Assembly (NCBI GenBank): GCA_025024175.1
Contig: QCXZ01000041.1
Span: forward strand, 15,991,786-16,055,785
From: Rhyzopertha dominica
Taxonomy: Eukaryota > Arthropoda > Insecta > Coleoptera > Bostrichidae
DNA: 64,000 nucleotides
Direction of reading: 5' to 3'
Positions 36,092 to 48,900 of the stretch are shown here, in pieces. The notes beneath the pieces were generated by a model. That model saw nothing but the letters and a program-made list of their open reading frames with translations, was not told the DNA's origin and searched no databases. The position numbers and the translations under genes were made by a program. Positions within the stretch are counted from its first letter, which is position 1. Every line of letters begins with the position of its first letter.

Positions 36092-36469
36092 CTTAAATGA
36101 TAAGTGATTCGGAAGCTATGTTTATATCAACACACTATTGTTGAAGGTGGTGCGACAGTGTTAGTAATATTACATAGATCTTGCATAAGGAGCCTAAATA
36201 GTTTTTAGAAATATAAATTAATGGATTTACAAATAGTCTTCGGTAGCCCATTATAATAATTACACTAAAATTCTTATAGTGCACCTTCTCCATTCGCATC
36301 AACCATTCCTTGAAACTTTATTGACGATAAAACGACTAAAAAATAATATTTGTGCTTATGATGTATGATGTAAAATGTATACAGTGATCAAATTTACAAT
36401 AACTGCTTGAAGAACTATTCAAAGCTGGCTTGCAATCCTGAAGTGTGCTGTTACCTGCTAAAGTAGGGA

Positions 36470-36766
36470 CCAACGTTTATGAATTATTAAATGGCACTTC
36501 CAACTTCCATGTCTCAAAACTTTAAATGAAATAACCAGGATTAGTAACGGTGTCCGTTCTGTTAGTTTGTAACATACACCCAGTAAATTTGAATTCTCTG
36601 GATTGTACATGAACACTAAATCTAGGAGACAAGGAATGGATGTCGTACATACATGAGTATCTTCTATATATGGAGGCTGAGATTTAATAAGCCTGTTGGA
36701 AGTTTCCAGGAGAACAAAATAAACAGTAGGTTTTATAAAAAAGTTTTCAAAGTTTGACCTGCACAA
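36470..36766 (-). pseudogene. LINE endonuclease-domain relic
   Basis: The minus-strand frame contains CLLDLVFMYNPENSNL about 40 residues after a PPYI stretch. This resembles the end of the APE endonuclease of Jockey/CR1-type LINEs (xxLDLVFTNxPE...SDHxxI), where the final SDH is lost here. No reverse transcriptase follows on this strand. It is weak but in the right order. Confidence 0.45.
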
Positions 36767-38127
36767 GTGATGTTGAAAACAGCTAGTTTGAAAAAGCTAT
36801 TTGGAAAAATCAACAGCTTTTATATTTGAAATAGTTATCAGGCAAGCAATATTTGTTGGTAATACAGAAACCCTACACGATCCATATCTTTAATATCCTA
36901 AGTTTCATTAGTTGCGTAGGTTGTAAAAGTAGATCATGTTGAATAGCATGTTTTAAATATTGTGGCGTTTTACCTGGTAGTTTCCCCGTATATTAAACAA
37001 TATGCGTAATTGACATCATGATTTGCAGTAACACCGTAAGTGTCNCACTCAACTCGCTGTTTTCCTGCTACTCGACTGTTTTACAAGTTGCAGGAATTCC
37101 GAAACAATCCTAACGGTAAACTGCTGACGCCGCAAAACATGCTTGAAAGCGACCTGGGGATTCATTATAGTTTGCTACTTAGCGACTGCGCTTCTACGTT
37201 TCGCCAACTTCGTAATTCCTTTAAAACTTGCTCCTTTGCACTCTGCAAACCGTATTAGAATACCCTTAAAATAGACCTGTTCTTATTCCCGCTCTTATAA
37301 CTGAAGAACATCTGAAAATCTAGGGCGCTACTAGAAGCTGAAGTAACCTTTATATTTTGGATGTGCTGGTGCAGTTTTATATTCGAGAAGTATTCTTACA
37401 TTCTTCAGTTTAACTGATTCGATATTAATTGCAATAAGACAACAAATGAAAGTAATTTATGCTAGTTTCATCAGTGATGAAAAACCTGATGTAAAGTAAA
37501 GTTGAAAGCTAGCATCGGATTTGGAACAAATACGAGTATACATTAGAACAATACTCTTTATAGTGACACTACATGAGACAGCATAGTTGTAACAGGTCAC
37601 ATTTTCAGTTGATATGTGTATACTTACTTTTAAGGATGTTGAAGATCAAGAAAATATATATGCGAGATAACGATAGAAAGAGAACCACCCATTTTTACAA
37701 AACAGCAGCAGTTAAAAATTACTGAACATACAGAATAAATGAACACTTATCTGAAGAATAAAGATGCAATACACCCTAAGGTATTTTTCAAACAATTATA
37801 AATACCTACTTAACATTTTTTTGCAAAAACAATTCTTATTCCTAGGTCTACCTTTTAGGATATTTTTTGGCTAAATTTTTACGTATTTTAGTTATTGCAT
37901 CATTTAGTTTGCACATACAAAATTGTAATAATTTTAGACAACAGTAGAGCACGCAAAATTGAAAATAAATACGTATCAAATCGTAAGTGGCTGTATTTTG
38001 TACACAAGTGGCAGAATGGGTTACTTAAGCAATATAAACTGGTCCATTTTTTCTCTAAGTGGATATATGTAGTAATGTTTACTTCTACAATAAATCTCCC
38101 CGAAGTCTATCAGTCCACCATATTTAA

Positions 38128-38734
38128 TAAATAGGCAAAGCGCTTTCAGCTATAATTAGCCATTATTAGTGTAATGTAAAAACAGGAATACAAAAGAATT
38201 TATAAAACTGACATTGTCAAAATCGAAATAAGCAATTTTGCCTTCAAACAAAAAAAAATAAATAAAGAATTTAGAATAGGACAACTAAAATTACAAAAAT
38301 CAAGTTGTAAAATTACCATAATCTATAATTTTGTATATTTCAAGAATTTCTAGAAAATTTAATTTTGAGGATTTATTACAAACATGTAAAGAATTTAAAT
38401 TATTTAAAGAGGTGGTGTGTTTAAATGACAATAAATGATTTGCTAACGAAGAATTTGTATTAATTATATCAGTATTTTTGTATTGTTCATATTCTTTTAA
38501 GTGTTCATTACCTCTAATTGAAAAAGATCTTCCCGTTTGACCTATATAAACAGAATTAACAATCGTTCGAAGATAAACTATATACTCCCGAATGATTCAA
38601 AACTAGAATTTTGTCTTTATTGCGAACAAAACGGGAAACCACACTGCCTACCGTAGAAAAACCAACACTTATTCCATGAGAGGAAAACAATTTAGATAAA
38701 CTAAGTGAAACTGGACCAACAAACCTAAGAGGAT
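38128..38734 (-). pseudogene. Penelope-like element remnant: GIY-YIG domain and 3' end
   Basis: Minus-strand translation gives FVRNKDKILVLNHSGVYSL, then NSVYIGQTGRSF (the YIGQTGR core near 38560-38530), NEHLKEYEQYKN, SSLANHLLSFKHTT and KLNFLEILEIYKI. This is an almost complete PLE GIY-YIG domain with few frame breaks. About 150 bp further, at 38138-38170, a degenerate hammerhead-like layout (AATAATGGCTA...TAGCTGAAAGCGC) follows. The reverse transcriptase is missing: the sequence turns back on itself at 38735 (see fold-back). It represents a third PLE lineage in the window. Confidence 0.85.
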
Positions 38735-38880
38735 GCCAAATTTTGGCTTCTTCAACATAAATCGTGTTAAAAGAAAAAAAAACTTTATCCTCTTAGGTTT
38801 GTTGGTCCAGTCTCACTTAGTTTATCTAAATTGTTTTCCTCTCATAGAATAAGTGTTGATTTTTCTATGGTAGGCAGTGT
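38641..38880. repeat. Fold-back in Penelope remnant, 94 bp arms
   Basis: 38641-38734 and 38787-38880 are inverted copies with few differences, around a 52 bp loop. Both arms are the PLE segment just upstream of the GIY-YIG domain (the part coding GxQILASST / FVGPVSLSLSKLFSSHG-like peptides). The copy therefore ends head-to-head with a second fragment. Confidence 0.85.
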
Positions 38881-39807
38881 TTGGTAAAAATTAAAAAAAA
38901 ATGTCCTCAAATGTACCTATAGCCTATAGGTTCTAAAAAAGACTCTAAATGTATTACCAGTTAATATATTCATTACCCTTAATAGCATCCAAAATTTCCT
39001 GTTGTTAATAATGACCCATATCTGGTTTGCTAAATCTTTACCGTCAAGTTGTTAAATTTCTACAACAGCCGAGAACAAATGAAATGAAACGAAATCAAAA
39101 TAAGTATCTTCTATATAATATATAAACTCGAATTCATAACCAGACTACCCATTTCTGTTGCCAAAGAAAAAGAGCTGCGAATTTTGATCTGCCAGCACAA
39201 ATAACCAAAACGTAAAATGTTTGTGTGTGTAACCCTATCCAAACATTGCCAACCTGTTTCCTCAAAAATAACCGTTCAACCGGCAAGGAAAACACGCGCC
39301 GAGAAGCAAAGCGGTAGAAAGACTCATCGTTCCCAACTTATCTCGATTCCTAATGTTTTCACATCAACGTCTGGCACTGATATCACGCTGGAATAATATT
39401 TGCCCCAAATTCAAATTACGGGATTGTTCGAATGCCAACGTGAGCGGTGCTCTGATCGTGATGCGCTTCGGGCAGATGGATTCCTAAGTCCACTATACTA
39501 ATTTCGGCGGTTATTACTATTTTTTTCCTCTGCGGAATTCCGAGTGTTCAGTCTTTGGATCCGGCGGACAAAAGACGTTAACCGCTTCGCGTGGTTAGGA
39601 TGGAAGGCGTTTACCTTGCAGCATACAATTTCATAATATGTGCAGATAAATATTTGCTTGTGCGTGTAGCGCGCTTGGAAGGTAATTGTGAACAGAATGA
39701 ACCTTATTTGAGACTCAGGTCGCCAGGGTGGTCCAACAAAAAAGAATAAATGTTGATTTCGTCAATATATGGTGAGGCATTGTCTTCATCAAACAGGCAT
39801 CTATGTA

Positions 39808-39940
39808 ACTCATGAATCAGATATGTGAAGCGCATATTACGAAAACTTCTGAATTATTAGAAGGCGCTGTTCAGAATATGCAACAAATTCAAGCCACTTC
39901 AGTTGGTACTGACACTGAGAGCACTTGCACAAAAAAGTGA
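39808..39940 (+). pseudogene. Possible transposase C-terminal relic (DUF4817-type family)
   Basis: The frame gives NQICEAHITKTSELLEGAV, then QNMQQIQATSVGTDTESTC. This resembles the family's C-terminal helix (RIxxACxxITPExLxxVxxNxxxRLxxCxxxNGxHxEHL). The similarity is short, and the rest of the gene was not found beside it. Confidence 0.35.
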
Positions 39941-40825
39941 ATTATATAAATTACCTAATATATTTTATATTCGACATATTTCGTAGTCAAATACATTTCA
40001 GAAGCTACAGCCACATTACTTTTATGATACTGAAAGATAGCATAAAAAAAGGTTTAGATTTTCGAGTGAGTTGTACTGCATAGTACATAGAAGGCTTCAT
40101 ATTTGTATTAAAAAAAGATATCCCCATAAAATCATTTAAACACACCAACAAGGATCCTTACCGGGATTAATACTGGTACTTTCTGTAAAAAATATTCGTT
40201 TAACGAATACCACTTTTCTGTTTTCTCAAAGAAGTATATTATGTGTACATTTTATCACGCGGTTGTTCAACGTCTTCTTGCGGTATGAAGAATAACTAAT
40301 ACACTACAAAGCTTAACGCCTTGTTTGTTTTATGTATACAAAGATATAATGTGCAATAAAGGAAGTAAAGGCAGTAAAAGCGAGGAATGCAAATGACAAA
40401 TACACTCTTATTGACTTATTCAAACCTCGCAGTTCTTAGTGCATCTTATAAAGTACGCTAGCAGAGTATCGATAGGGTGACGAAACTGTTGACGTTCTAA
40501 AATAAATCATTTTTATTTTACTCTACCCCCTATAGTGTTAACCACAAAAAATATGTACTTACACAAATGGTGCCATTTGCCCCTGCTAAATTCTAATATT
40601 AATCATAAAAATTAAGATTCTTCGAAGTTTTAGCAACTACTTATTCACATCGGCCTTTAAATACCTCTCATAAAATCTGCAATCAAATTAACATTGTGAA
40701 TAAACAACAACACATCATGCAATTAACAGTAAAATGTGTAACAATTAATAAAATAGTGTAAAGTAAACAAATGACTGAAGACTGATAAAAACAATAGGTA
40801 TATATGACAGTTAGTCTTAGACGTG

Positions 40826-40826
40826 G

Positions 40827-40860
<34 letters not shown>
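40826..40860 (+). repeat. (GT)n(GA)n compound microsatellite
   Basis: About eight GT units followed directly by about ten GA units. Confidence 0.95.
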
Positions 40861-41216
40861 TAATTGTGTAAATGTTTCGCATTTGCAGCACTGAGTACGT
40901 ATGTACATGTGCACTGAGTGCGATTAGCATTGTCTTTTAGCTGAGCTTGAAGTGGGCTTGTGAATAGAGCATATGCGCTGAAACTAGGTGACACATGACA
41001 AACTAAACGGCTGTATCTATAAAGATTTATCTAGAAGAAACAAACAAATACAAGTATTAATTCAAAAGACTAAGTAAAACATGGATAATACATAAAACTG
41101 TGAGAAAGACATTGCCAAAACCTAGAAGAAATGAAAACGAAGAACTAAAATACCGCAATTGCTACGGAAAAATAACGATTTAGATACGATATATATTATG
41201 AATTCGAAACTCAAAN

Positions 41217-41340
41217 ATGAGAACAAGCAAAGAATGGCGTCGCCCAGCTTCGCCGAAACCTTGAAAAATTCATGCAAAGCTCTCAGCGGGAAAGGTTATG
41301 CTAACTCTTTTTTGGGCCGAACTAGAGAATTACGCGATTA
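41217..41340 (+). pseudogene. Short mariner transposase fragment
   Basis: One frame gives SKEWRRPASPKP, a stop, then KIHAKLSAGKVMLTLFW. This matches the mariner segment between the first and second catalytic Asp (WRxxxSPKPKK...SAGKVMLTVFWD). The following Asp is replaced by Ala-Glu, and the rest of the enzyme is lost. Confidence 0.65.
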
Positions 41341-43489
41341 CCGAAGAACCATCTCAAGCCAAACATCAGAACCAAAAGACGAGGATCCCTTAGTAAGGGT
41401 ATTCTTTTGCAACACTATAACTATAACGGCCATAAACTACCAGTGCAAATGCAGCAACCATCCGATATTTGAAGCTTGAGTGTCCACAACATTATTATTA
41501 TTGCCTTGGCTCCGCCCCAAGTGATTATCATGAAAGACATGATCAACTGGAAAGAAGGAAAAAGATTCTAAAGTAATGATGAAGTGGTTCAGGTGGAATT
41601 TTTTTCTTGGGGTTCTGGAACTCCAGAAAACATAATGGAGACTAAGCTCCGTCATAGTACTCGTACACATTAAATAAGTTTATTTAATCAGAAAGTCTAT
41701 AACTCCTATTTTAAACTTGCAGTAACGGTTTAGGATCAAAGCTGTTAGAAACTTCGATGCCAAACCAATTTCATGCATGTTCATACAGCTTTTGCAGTAC
41801 TACAACAATTAGGATATTACCTGACACAACTAGTACATTGGAGAGTTTACAACATCAGCATTACAAAAGCCAAACGATAATAGAGATTAGGTAAATCCGA
41901 AAATTAATAATTAAGCAAATAGGCAAACAGAAGCCACATGTCCATATTGTAAAGTGGCGTTTGCCAGGTTTGTTAAACACTATTCTCCACTTACAATTAC
42001 ATTATAAATCCACAGCCGTTGCAATAATTAGATGTCGCCGTGTTTAGGTTCTAGAATGCTAGACTGCACAAAGCTGGCTGCTCGCGGAACACCACACAGC
42101 AATTATGTTTTACTATAATTAATTTGGGCAGCACTATCCCCAGCGTTCAAACGGGGTACAACCTAAAGCCCTGGCTAATACCAAGAAAAGCGGAAATTGT
42201 GCAGTTTATCAGGCAGGCGACGCTTGTGGACTTTCGTAACAAGGGTTGGGCAGCATGCGAACTAGATTCGGCACCACAAAAAGTATAATTATTCGTAAGT
42301 GTTGTTTTAGTAGCGATAGGGCTAGATAAAAGGTGATCGACCTATTTAAAGTGTTTTACATTAAATGATGGCTGACTTCCCTCCTAAATATGATTTGGGC
42401 ACATTCTGTACCTAAACTGCTTTGTGTATGAAATATACAATAGCATACTGACACCAGTGGAGCAAAAGTATGTCAGTTTTATCATTGTAAACATGCATTT
42501 GCACAAAATATAATAGGTTGGTCTGGAATCCCACTGTGTAATTTATGTGCATCGAGTTATTTTATTAAAATGCGATATTTTAATTAGGGTGACCGTAAAT
42601 AGACTTAGCGGCCTATAGAAAATAGGCCACCTGAGTTTTTCGATTTTTTCCAGTTGTATTAAAAAAGGTGGAACTAACAATGCGTAAGATTTCACACGGT
42701 TGCAGGACCAATGTGTGATTTAATATTATAACAGTATTTTGATAAGATATTTGAAATGTGATCAATTATAAATATGTGTAGGTAATGTCTTATTTTTGTG
42801 CTTATGAAAATGCCACAAAACATCTAGGTCATGCAGCAAGTGCTTTAGATCTTTCGTAACAGTTCTTCCTAATTTGTCGATTATGTAGGCTGTTTCTACA
42901 CGTTTTGTATTGTGTTATCATGCAAGTTCTTTATTATATACTGAATTTGTGCTAAACGTAGTTTAAATCTCGAATGGTCAAGTAATAAACCAAAAATAAT
43001 CGATAAGAAAATTCTTGTTTACGAGTAAAGCGGACGAAAAAAAATAAAGTATCCCAAATCGTTATCTGAATCTGAATGACAATAACAACTTATATTTTAG
43101 AACAACACATTTGGCTGTGGCTCAGCCCTCCTCAATGTAACAGATGACATTCTGATGGCAGTGGATAAGGCAAAAGTTAGTTGCCTTCTTACAACTTCAG
43201 AAGAAATATTTGGCAAATACACAAAATTATATTCCCATGGCCAAGATAACTTTGATACTAGCGAATTATAAAGCCGATTTTTAAACTCAGGCCGTAGATC
43301 TTTAAAACTAAATTTTATACTTTTGTAAAAACAAGGAACGTCGACAAAATTCTGCACACCTGAGCTCAGTAGAGTTTTGACGCTTTTTGGAAATGATCTT
43401 TAAAGTCGAAACAGTAGTCAGAGCTATGCGATAAATCTCGAAAAATAAAGCATATTCAAAACAATCATTTGTTTCCAAGCTACCTAATT

Positions 43490-44330
43490 AATTTTTTCTC
43501 TACTCTAAGATATTTGACGCAATATACCATGAAATGTTATTTGCAAAAAATGTTTTGAGTGGAATCCTTAATAGTCGTTCGGAGATAGTTGTAATAAAGA
43601 GGATAAAGACGATCAAATACTATGTGTTTGAGCAAGGGAGTTTAACAGGGCAGTGTACTTCGTCCTACCTATTTTTCATCTATACCGCGTTTTATTCAAC
43701 AGTTTAGAACACTGCAAATGTCACCTTCATGCAGACGATACTACACTAATAAATCGTCAATAATGGTATTTTGGGGGCGGCTCAGCTCTACTAGAACAAA
43801 TACCAATTTTCGTTGATGGAGTCCTTGTGCCTGTTAAGACTGAGGTAAACACTTGATGATTCATTAAGATATAGCACGCGCTATTTCAATTTAATTAAAT
43901 CAGCCTGTTCACAGCCGTCTTTTTTACTAGGTGAAGAAAATATTCACCCAGTAAGGTTCAACATTATTTTTATGACTCCTGTTTGGATAGTATACAGAAA
44001 AGACGCGTCCAAAAGGTTCGAAATTTAGTTCTCAGATTAATTTTTTTACTTAAATACAGTGGGGTGTTGCACACCTTAAGGTGGACGGAACACAGAANAG
44101 NTGTTGTACCTACATAATATTAGTATAAGCCTTCTCCACCACAACAATTTTGTGTAAACATTCATTCTCATTGGATGCTCATCGAGTATGCAATGGCTTG
44201 CCAGATCTGTAAAATCATAACCTTTTCTGCCTTTCAAGTGTAAAAAGAAATGCAAACAACGTTAAATTTTGAGCTTTGACCTGATAGCATAGATTCACAG
44301 CAACTTTTTTTTGGGACTGTTAGTTGATGT
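43490..44330 (+). pseudogene. Decayed Jockey/CR1-type LINE reverse transcriptase and C-terminus
   Basis: Frames give KIFDAIYHEMLF (the AFDxIDH box), LNSRSEIVVI, GSLTGQCTSSYLFFIYTAF (a worn GVPQGSVLGPLLFIIYTADL), and CHLHADDTTLIN (YADD changed to HADD) near 43720-43765. Further on, YDSCLDSIQKRRVQKVRNLV near 43970-44030 matches the thumb region (QxRRVQKVQNxxxRFI). Order and spacing fit a Jockey/CR1 element like the one at 20.8-24.6 kb. Frameshifts and an altered catalytic box show it is dead. Confidence 0.75.
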
Positions 44331-45270
44331 TTGGGCGTTCTCAATTGTAAGGTTTTTCTTTCGTTCTTTTCTCGTTTGAGTTCAAGAACGCACTTGGTTT
44401 CAAAGCATTCATTTAGTTTTAAGTAGTAAACGGTCCAGGAGGGAGACCAGATGATCCTAAGTCGAGGATTAGCGCGATCCTGCGCCTTGCAGCGTGTACT
44501 TGTTTTTTTACTGTTTGTTCTGATTTAAGTTCTATGATATCATTAATTAATACTTAATACGTAGCACACACAATGCACGTCTGCAATAAAAAAATTATTA
44601 CTACCATATAAAGGGTATTTAACCGTACTGCGATTTTTCTGCCGTCTGCCATTAAGTCACAAGTATTGAGAAACTAAATATAAATTTGGTGTTAGCTTCT
44701 TTATGGGACCGTTCCAATAGACATGATTTATAAGCACATTATGGTTATGATTGGTACAACCCCCCAAAATCCATGTTTGAAACGAAGGTGGATTGAAAAA
44801 GCAATCTGCTTCTCTCCGTGGAATATTTTCCTTCCAACATAAAGTGGAGCATTCAACGTACGCTCTATTATGCAAAACCTCCCTTTACATTATTTCAATG
44901 CGACTGTTCCATAGACCCGGAGAATTTTGTGGGAATATTGGACCAGATACGAGGTTTCCGTTCGTTGCGGTTTTCCAATTTCCCGATTGTCCTAAACTGC
45001 CCGTCACGACAATACCGCCAGAAAATACGGCCTTAAACCACTGCGCGCATTGTGTCCATAGTTGGGGGAATTGCGGCATATACTTCGTCACACAATTAAT
45101 CGCGCGTGCAGCAGAGAACAAACTTTATGACAATGAACAGATATGCAATTTGGTGATGTACAAATGCAAACCAGCGACCAGTTTCAAAGCTACTTATAAG
45201 TTTACGTGTTATTACGTCCAAATTAAACCCGCAAGGTCAGTTCAGATATTGACATTGATGATCATATATA

Positions 45271-45901
45271 TAACATGCAGGTGAGCTTTTCTCGGTGTTT
45301 AGCATGGGGTTATTGGAAACTAGCGGAAGGAAGGAAGGTTAAATGGGTGAAGATTTGTAGTTTTGCGCGTTTAATTAATGCATCGTTTGGAATATTGAAA
45401 AAACATAACTTACTACTAAATATTTTAAGAAAAAACAAATTTTGGCGACATCTTCATATCTTCTTATTCCTCTAACATCACTATTCACTCATTTAAAAGA
45501 AAGCTACTTTTCTGACTATGTGAAAGTATAATGAATTGACGGATTGCCACTTTATTAGTTTATTTTCATTAGCACATGGCAAACTAGATTAAAATCAGAA
45601 TAAAACAGATAATTGACCATACCTCTAAAATATTTAAGTAATTTAAAGTTTTACATCATTGAGAGGCTTTAAAAACAGCAACTATGGTTTTTATTAAAAC
45701 AAGGTAAGTTGATGTACATCTCGAAAATGATTGGGATATCATTCTCTACAACTTCTGTATTTACACTTTTAATGTAAAATTAACAATAGTACATTAAGTT
45801 AGGCTCAATAACTGCAAATCTTTTCCCATTTAACTTGCCTTCTATATTCGCTAGTTTCTGAAATTCCCATACTAAACACAGGAAACAACTCACCCTGTAT
45901 A
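45271..45901. mobile_element. MITE-like element, about 630 bp, with 90 bp inverted repeats
   Basis: 45272-45363 and 45811-45901 are inverted copies: the left has TGTTTAGCATGGGG and GTTAAATGGGTGAAGATTTG; the right, on the minus strand, has TGTTTAGTATGGGA and GTTAAATGGGAAAAGATTTG. The right end finishes CACCCTGTATA, so the terminus is like TACAGGGTGAG. No coding content is seen between. Small frames over the repeats are shadows. Confidence 0.75.
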
Positions 45902-48900
45902 CCCTGCTGCTCATATATTATATCGATGCCGTTAATAATAATTACTTTCAATTGAATGATCACATCTCTGATCCATTTGAGGTGAAGACAAAAAGATCGG
46001 CTCTCAAAAAACACTATTTAATCTAATGGCGGTTTCACACCAAACCGACTAGTTGAGTTGCAGTTCTGTTGCAGTGTTTAAAAACAAAACCTCAGCTTAT
46101 TTTAATACATAAATTGTTTAGACTAAATAGACAAAAATAAGTTTGGTTATATTTTTTTTTCTGTCATTTAAACCAGAGAACACAGTTATAATGTTTGTTC
46201 GTCAGTCCGGTTTTTGTCAGACAAAGAAGTACTAGGTGCGTTTGGTTTCTGTTATTGTTTATAAAATAAATATCTTTAGCGAGAAAGGCTTTTTTATTAT
46301 CGTATATGGTTGGCTGTTGGTACATGGGTTAGAAAAAGCAGAAAACGACGTATGGGCTCATATGATTCAGTTAGATTACTGACTTGTTTTCAGTTTTCCA
46401 TTTATTTTGTTATTTCACCTGGTACTTTAAAAAAGAAATCGTTATTTCAAAGAAAGAAAGAAATACTTTAATTATTGCGAAGAGCAAGTACACTTTTATA
46501 GTTCAGGTAATATAGAATGTAATTGCAAGGTATGGCATATAAGATAACCATGAACAAGTCAATGTCCAACAACCGAATTAAATACGCATTGCTTTTTTCT
46601 CTGTAAAGGCTGATGCTGCTTTCTTGTTACATGTCTATAATGTTAAAATTCGGGATGTCAATGAATTGAAATATACACAGAAACTACAACAAAACTTAAT
46701 GTTTATATTATGCCGATTGAGTTGGAAAACATACGCAACCCTTAAAGCTACCAATTTTGATCTGGAAAGGAAAAACATAACAGAAAGTTTTGAAAAACTA
46801 AGAGCTACCGTAAAATCTAAAAAATCAATTTGTGTTCCCCTTTTATCGGCTTGGTGTAAAGATAAAGATTGAAAACTTGTTTACTAGTAAGGACCACCAA
46901 TATTTCACATACATACTTTGTTAGTGTGATGGTTTACACACTGGAGCAACAATTTAAAGCTTCTGAGTGCGATTGTCGGCCAACCTTTGCACTCATTCAT
47001 GTTACAATTCATTTACTATATGTAGATCCGATTTTTGAAAATTTATATGAAAATTGAAAAAATTAAAAAAAAACGGAAAAAATCCAGTTTTTGCTTTGAA
47101 AGCTTTTGAGTCAATAAACCGTCGAGAAATGAGGCCAAATATGTCTCCTCAGTGTCCTAATATTATGTTTATTTTTTAAATAGCTAAACAGCAGTCAGTC
47201 TAAAATTGTGTTATTCACTCTGCACCCAAGAACATAAAAGAATTTCAAAATATCAAATTAAGACAGGAGAAAACGGAAAGCTAGGACTTTTCAGCGGAAT
47301 CAGTCATTATCTACCAAATCTAAATTTAGTTGAGTTGAGAAAAAATACAATGACAAAGGAGAGTAGATTGCTTATAAGTCCCAGAATGCTGCCAAGGTAT
47401 CAAAAACAGAAATTTCTTGACTTTAAATTTTTCAAGTAATTTTGTACTTCGGCCTATTGGAAAATTCCAACATTTTCCATAAATTTACCAAGCCAATAAC
47501 CATCACTGCAACTATACAACTATTTTAAACAAAGGTACCCATATCGAAAACTTTAATGCAAACGTTACAAAAGAACTAAGCAACATTTCCATTAAAAAAA
47601 TTTCCTTGATGTCATCATTAGCGAGTCTCCCTTAAGCTATTAGTCTTCAAAACATGTCACTTCTGAAAGTATCCTAAATAAAGGGGTGAATTTCGCCATT
47701 GTTTCCCATGGCAACGGGGCTTTTCGAAGCCCAGTGATTTTTCTCTTTGTCACGGAATCTCGAGGCAAGAGCAACACGTTAATCTTGGCTAGGGCCGTGT
47801 CGCCGCCGTGATGTGAAAAATTCACAGTAGCTTTAGGGTTGGGTCGGTTTCCTTTCCGCCGCCTTCCATTTGTATGACAAATACGTTTACAGGTGGCGAA
47901 CTGCATTACAGGCTTTTTGGCGGAAGAATGTTAAGGAGGGGTGCTCAAAAAGCAGGGTTTTACAAATGATTTCCAAGACTTCGGTCAATTTTATATGCTT
48001 CAATCACACAGTTTATAGATGGCTTAGACTTTGATGATAAAATCCAGCACCCATCGTAATAGTTTTTTATGATATGAAATTTTGCAGAACACAAAAAGTC
48101 TCAAAGACAAAGTTCTTGTTGTTACACAATTATGAAAAACGATGGGTCAGATCATTTACTGCATTACTGGTAAAAAATGTTAGTGCATTCCTTGTTAACC
48201 CACATTAACTTTAGACGAAATGGAAATAGAAAATTCTGGGCAATTTTGCTAATCGTTTGGCAGCAGTAAATTAATTTTTAATGTAAACAATACAGAGCAC
48301 GAAAAAGTAGGAATAAATACAACCTACTTCTCTATTTGCTATTATTACCACGTTTAAGAAACATTATTCCATCTTTAACTGTACGCTGCTCTTTACTGTT
48401 AAAGTACTGTTGATTATTTTTAGTATATAAAGCCGTTTTGTGTCTTTTGTAACATATTAAATATATCTGCAAGTAAACATTTCAGGCGTATTGACTATCT
48501 GCACTTCAACTTATATTTTCATTGTTTTGCAACAAGTAAAAGAGTTCGTTTACATTCAGAAATACAGGGTAAACAAGTATTGACGCCGTACTCACCGATT
48601 TTGAGTTTAACCAACTTGCGCTGCGTTATTCAATATCTTAACACTTCTTGGTACATTACGTAGTACTCTAGTGCTTCATTCATTAAAACACGATAAAACA
48701 GCTAGGTAAAAAGTATAGACAACAAAAAGGTATTTTCAATATTTTATTTATTTATTTATTTTATTTTCAAGTATTTTCAGCAAGCGCTTTAAAACTTACT
48801 GCTAAAAAATTCACCAGACAAGTAGAAGATATGTTCATGGATAATTATTTCTTTAACAACACTTAATACTTTTCTTGCGTATGGCGCGGTGTTAGTAAAA

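Noticed and set aside
44793..45284. 163-codon plus-strand open frame
   Set aside because: No recognised domain, no splice logic, unlikely composition, and an equally open minus frame in the same GC-rich block. GC content alone explains the lack of stops.
46624..46872. Lys-rich 82-codon frame as a gene
   Set aside because: Looks protein-like but has no family match that I recognise, and the surrounding frames are broken. Mentioned only as a possible remnant.
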